Below, in pieces: positions 59,346 through 64,000 of a stretch of 64,000 bases of DNA (positions are counted from its first letter, which is position 1; each line of letters opens with the position of its first letter). The notes below the pieces were generated by a model, which ran no database searches, was not told where the DNA came from, and saw only the letters and a list, made by a program, of their open reading frames with translations. A program made the position numbers and the translations under genes. Source of the stretch: Begonia masoniana (lineage: Eukaryota > Streptophyta > Magnoliopsida > Cucurbitales > Begoniaceae); NCBI GenBank assembly GCA_022432975.1, contig CM039508.1, positions 49,937,646 to 50,001,645 on the forward strand, in the 5' to 3' direction.

Positions 59346-62300
59346 TTATTTTTTCAAATATGCAAGATAAGGATCTTGAGCAATGGTTAAAACATCTGGC
59401 CTCTCTGCTTGGTTGTACGTCACGCATCGACGAATAAAATCCTGAAAATGACGATCAAGTAGAACATTATCACCGGTCGACACTTCGATCATTATGGCAA
59501 GCATGAAATGAAGGTAATCGATAGAGCCCTTCCAATGAAAGAAATATTACAATTTGTGCATCAAAAATAAAACTAACCATCCGAGAAGCAAGAAGTGAGA
59601 TCTATTTCAGCATTTCCCTACAATCTAGAAATAAAATAATGATAGGTTTATGTTACGAAAAGGTTGTATCAGAGCTTGGCATGGAAGCCTGAGGTCAAGG
59701 GTTCGAATCTCGGAGGGGGGACCTAGAGGCCAGATTAAAATCACTAGTAGATGAACGAGGAAAGGTATCGTCGGGCCAGTGTCGCTAGAGTGGGCCGCCA
59801 TGGACGTCGGACTTTGAGGAGGGGTGAAATTTTAAGGATTCTGGGACTTCTTACGACTAGGTTAACTTTTTCGTAACAGTTTATTATTTAATTCTATACT
59901 TTAATCTTACTTTCTGACGTGTTTTTATAAAGAATGCAGTTAATATATTTTTTAACTATTTATAATTTATCTTAATTATTACACAAATTAATGTCTGATA
60001 CATAAGCGTTACATCATGAAGTAAGATGACAATATAGAATTAGAAAATAACCTAAGATTATAATGTATAATTAGAGAGTCAGCCTAGCGTTATCCTTTGA
60101 AAATAATACAAAGTTATGCCCAGGAGTCAAACTGAAAGGTCTTAGTCATTAACGTGTTTTGTACTGAAAAATTTTAGTTCTTGTAGAACTCTTTATGATT
60201 TAGTCTTTTTTCCCATGGTTTTACTTTACTCTCAACACTGGCAATTTATAATCTAAATAAACTAAATATTACTTACCTTGGCCTCATTTGAGACAGCTGG
60301 TCTAGAGGGAAACTCAATTTTTCGAGCTTTGATAATGGTGTCTTCCCGAAGTATGCGCTCTTGTGATTGGTCGTGGCCGAAAGGGCGTCTACCAAAGAGC
60401 ATTTGATAAAATAATATACCAGCTGACCAAACATCAACCTGTTTTTTGAAGGAAACGTTAATCAAAACATCAGAGTTAAATTCTTCTTTGGGGGTACGGC
60501 TCATTCATAGTGTTTATGTTTTTAGTGTACAAATGGACATATTTCAAACTAGAGTGAAATCTGAAATAGAAACATAGAAAATTGCAATAACCAAAAAAAA
60601 ACATTAACCTTCGACGAAATGAGTGGTATCTTGCTGAGCTCAAAACATTCAGGAGGCAAGTACCTGAAAATGACGTTAAAAATTTAAATGAAAGAGCTCT
60701 AGCAATTTGATGAAGCTATGACATGGGGAGAAAAAGAAGCTCCAGTAGAAGATGGATTGGAAATTAAACGTGGAAGATTACTTTTGCACTAAAACTGACC
60801 CAGAAAGAAAATTTTGAAAAGGAAAAACTTTGCCTGACATCCACAAAACTGTCACAAAGTTTCAATATTTAAGCAGAAATTTTAGATGAAGAACGAGAAA
60901 CATCATATACTTCACCCACCAATATGTTCCGGCACCCTGTGATGTAAGTTCCATACCCTGAGATCCAACGTCATCCTCCACAATCTTACTGAGACCAAAA
61001 TCAGTCACTTTTGCAACGCCTAGCTCATCAAACAAAACATTTCCAGGCTTTAGATCATAATGGATAATCTTCTGCGTCCTTTTGTTCAAATATACAAGGC
61101 CTTGGAATATCTGAAGAATAATTATTCTAGCTTCCTTTTCAGGCAACACGGGGGTTGATTTAAGAACGATGTCAAGATCCTTCCCTGAGAAAACAAGTAT
61201 ATTAAAAATTTAAAAGTATTGAAAAGTAAAATTGTGAAGCATGAGAGAAATTTCAATTGATTTATCAGTAATTCAGTGTTTCATCAGACATGTAATGAAA
61301 AAGAGTAATAATCAAATAAAGAGTATACCACTGCAATATTCTAAGACAGTGCAGAAGTGTTCTGGTCAATCTCAAAAATATCCCAAAGTCGAACAATGTT
61401 CCGATGCACCAAGGTCTTATGGATATTGTACTCCCTAATTGCTGTCGTATGTAACTTGTAACATTTCCAGGCTTAGATCATAATGGATAATCTTCTGCGT
61501 CCTTTTGTTCAAATATACAAGGCCTTGGAATATCTGAAGAATAATTATTCTAGCTTCCTTTTCAGGCAACACGGGGGTTGATTTAAGAACGATGTCAAGA
61601 TCCTTCCCTGAGAAAACAAGTATATTAAAAATTTAAAAGTATTGAAAAGTAAAATTGTGAAGCATGAGAGAAATTTCAATTGATTTATCAGTAATTCAGT
61701 GGTTTCATCAGACATGTAATTAAAAAGAGTAATAATCAAATAAAGAGTATACCACTGCAATATTCTAAGACAGTGCAGAAAGTGTTCTGGTCAATCTCAA
61801 AAATATCCCAAAGTCGAACAATGTTCCGATGCACCAAGGTCTTATGGATATTGTACTCCCTAATTGCATGTCGTATGTAACTTTGCTTCTTCTCCTCACT
61901 CCATTGAGCATTCAAACCATGCAGCTTACATGCAACATATCTATGCTCTGCCAAATCATAAGCCTGCTGGAAATTTCTTACTTCAAATCACTGCAAAACG
62001 GTATATCCTTACAATTGCCAAATAGAGGCAAAGGAGCATCTAGGCCTTCAACTATTAAGAAGAAGCTTTGGTTGACTATGCAGTAGACATATGTTATCGA
62101 CCGTATAATAAAATCTGACCTTATAAACCTCGCTGAATCCTCCTTTCCCGAGAAGATTTAAAAGTGCATATCTATGGTTAAGAATCTGAAAATTGTTAAA
62201 ACGGGACCCATCCTCAGTCTCGAATTCGCTTCATTTCACGTATAAGTCTTCCCTTATCAACTTCATATCGATCTCTCTCACGAAGAATATTTTCCTCTTC

Positions 62301-64000
62301 CTATAGAGGGTCCATATCTCAATTACACAGAAAAAATGGAATCGCACATTAAAAGAAGCATTTAGAACAAATGTAACGACTGAACTTACCCGTTTGATGC
62401 TGGCTAGACGAGATTTATAGATCTCATCCTGAATGATAGAATCCTCCTCTTGCCCTCCTCCTTCTGAATCAGTTCCATCGCCTTTATCTTCAGGAAGCAT
62501 CAAGCAGCATTAATGTATGCATTTGGGTTGTTAACTTATGCGAAAAACGCGTATTTTCAAAATTGTAAAAAAAATTGATCAAGCAGAGAAAGAAATTAAC
62601 ATTTCATTTGCAAAGGACTCTTCACAAAATAGGAGTTGTTAGAGTAGTATTACGAGGAAATAATGATAATAGACCCAACATACTCACGTTCACAAGTATA
62701 GAACCTACCAGGTTGTTTCTTCTTTAGGGATTTGCGATTCCTTTCAATTGCCTCCTTAGTTTCCAGCAAATGTTTCTATAGAACATAAAAAAAAAATTCA
62801 GTTAAAACGGATCCCAAACATTATCCCTAGGCTTATTTATTTGAATGAAACAAAAAATAATAATAATATGGGTGGGCAGTTATGAAAAAATCAACCAAGC
62901 AAAACTTTACAGGACCTTACGGCAAAAGAACACTAACTTTCTAACTAAGCTCATGTTCATCTACAATTCACAATAAATGATGAAACAGACATGATGTGGG
63001 AAAAACTTTTTTAATTTATTGCATGACAGGAACGGCGAAGAAAATTCCAAAAGTCATCAAGTAAGAAACTAGAAATCACAATTCAATATTTAGGACCATG
63101 ATAAATTTGTACATACAAGATGAACATTTAAATCTTTTAATGCTTGCCCATCCTCCCAAGTCTCAGATATGATAGTTCCAGCTCTGGCAAGTGAAACAAG
63201 AAGCTGAGCTATGATTTACAAATAAGAGAGACCGTAGACAAATATCCAAACACCATCATTAGCATCTTATTCACTCAATGGAGTACCTAATGACACCCAC
63301 GTTACCAAGTCGCAAGGAGTCTTGTCGCACTTTCATCCTTGCTTCCTGTCTTTCAGCCTTTGACACAGACATGAGAAGATCAGATAATATCTTTGTTCTC
63401 TGCATAAAGATGGGAAACCCATATGAGAGGGACAAAAAAAAAATCTCCCATCATGCTATTACGTCGCTCCCTAAGCAAATACTTTAAGAAAGACATTAAA
63501 CACTTTGAGCTAGTCATAAATGGAAAAAAACTTTTTCACCATCCACTCAATCAGATACAGTTCACAACTCTTTGAATTCAAGATCTAGGTCCTGGATAGT
63601 ATTGTTTACTATGTCTTTCACATAGCATTCGCGAAGAAGCAATAAGTTTTCACATCAACTGAGATTGCTAATCATCACCAGATTATTTGACAGAGCTTTA
63701 GAAGTATTATGAGTTATATATTGCCAGCTAAAAAAAAATTGTCCATAAAAAGGCAATATTTTATCTCTTTCCTTGCCATTCCGAGTCATTAAGAAAACAG
63801 GACTTCCTAAATTTCCTTTCACGACACATTCAAATAAGTCATATCAACATTTACACAATTTTAGACGTCGTAACAAACACATCATTTTCACTGCAGCAGG
63901 CTGACAGTGGCCAATCACTCAAAAATGTAGAAAACCAATGACGACGTAAATAGTGAAAAATCAAACTCTAGAAGAAAATTAAACCTTGGGCTTCATTTGT
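59346..64000 (-). CDS. TSL: TOUSLED-like Ser/Thr protein kinase, 3' part of gene
   Basis: Nuclear kinase acting in S-phase chromatin assembly; the name follows TOUSLED. Exons in gene order: 64000-63985 (partial), 63399-63287, 63183-63117, 62775-62709, 62487-62390, 62300-62120, 61963-61753, 61184-60920, 60663-60609, 60438-60277, 59441-59346. The coiled-coil part reads [39 protein letters not shown] and [15 protein letters not shown]. Kinase landmarks: glycine loop [15 protein letters not shown] lysine in VACKLHG, catalytic [19 protein letters not shown], and LPPECFEL. The end is [11 protein letters not shown]. Two defects: an extra T at about 62216 makes exon 62300-62120 181 bp and creates a stop (the next exon needs 180), and a roughly 420-bp tandem duplication lies between exons 61963-61753 and 61184-60920. 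Confidence 0.9.
59651..59878 (+). mobile_element. 228-bp TRIM/SMART-like insertion in a TOUSLED intron
   Basis: It begins TGTTACGAAAA and ends TTTTTCGTAACA, an 11-bp terminal inverted match with TG...CA ends. A perfect 5-bp target duplication GTTTA lies at 59646-59650 and 59879-59883. Near the left end are TGTATCAGAGC (primer-site-like) and AGGGTTCGAATCTC, a Pol III B-box-like word. No paired LTRs of useful length were seen. It could be a very small LTR element or a hybrid with a tRNA-derived SINE. Confidence 0.65.
59884..60065. repeat. MITE-like inverted repeat (family M)
   Basis: Left TAATTCTATACTTTAATCTT pairs with right AAGTAAGATGACAATATAG followed by AATTAGAAAATAACCTAA. It sits next to the 228-bp insertion in the same TOUSLED intron. 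Confidence 0.45.
61038..61883. repeat. Tandem duplication inside the TOUSLED-like gene
   Basis: Two units of about 420 bp (61038-61460 and 61461-61883). Each holds the 5' half of the exon with HYDLKPGNV, the intron before it and the 3' half of the preceding exon. The inner copies of both exons are truncated. The units differ mainly by single-base indels, for example GCAGAAGTG against GCAGAAAGTG. The junction lies at GTAACTT|GTAACATTTCC with short shared sequence. Confidence 0.85.

Noticed and set aside
59660..59720. tRNA gene
   Set aside because: A B-box-like word is present but no cloverleaf, A box or acceptor stem could be drawn; it lies within a bounded insertion.

Overview
This is nuclear DNA of a flowering plant, most likely a eudicot. 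The evidence is AT-rich intergenic DNA, short GT-AG introns, plant-only gene families (ketoacyl-CoA synthase, NaKR-type HMA protein, plastid RIBA, DUF1635, TOUSLED kinase) and dense plant-type retrotransposon sequence with tRNA-Met primer sites. No rRNA, tRNA, CRISPR or bacterial features are seen. Three 100-N assembly gaps lie at 12020-12119, 26216-26315 and 58790-58889.

Layout. 0.8-2.6 kb: a solo LTR with a perfect 5-bp target duplication. 2.7-12 kb: a SIRE-like Copia retrotransposon whose LTRs carry about 20 copies of a CTGCCGATG-type motif; its 3' LTR runs into a gap. 14.3-20.1 kb: a WDR43/UTP5-like gene with recognisable exons that are riddled with single-base indels. 20-27 kb: intergenic DNA, a foldback cluster, an unidentified coding-like stretch and an LTR-like piece with a 5S-rRNA-like segment. 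27.2-31.5 kb: two copies of one non-coding segment flanking a truncated Copia element and an orphan first exon of UFL1. 32.9-34.3 kb: an intact ketoacyl-CoA synthase. 36.5 kb: a 5S-bearing (Cassandra-type) solo LTR. 37.7 kb: a foldback transposon. 38.7-39.6 kb: a three-exon NaKR-like gene. 40.3-48.9 kb: a Mutator-type element (9-bp target duplication) that has captured two ERD2-like exons and was later split, inside the captured intron, by a young Athila-like gag-pro retrotransposon. 49.7 kb: a second 5S-bearing solo LTR. 50.8-53.4 kb: RIBA3-like riboflavin gene (seven exons). 53.6-55.3 kb: DUF1635 gene, convergent with it. 55.9 kb: a complete TRIM. 57.0 kb: another 5S-bearing LTR. 59.3-64 kb: the 3' part of a TOUSLED-like kinase gene, with an internal tandem duplication and a frameshift, running off the right edge.

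The host genes are unrelated housekeeping or metabolic genes with no sign of joint function. The main story is nested transposition. Four separate insertions carry 5S rRNA-derived promoter sequence. One gene-capturing MULE holds a retroelement in its captured intron. Two stretches (about 4.8-20 kb and 61-62.3 kb) show indel-dominated damage that looks more like assembly error than evolution.
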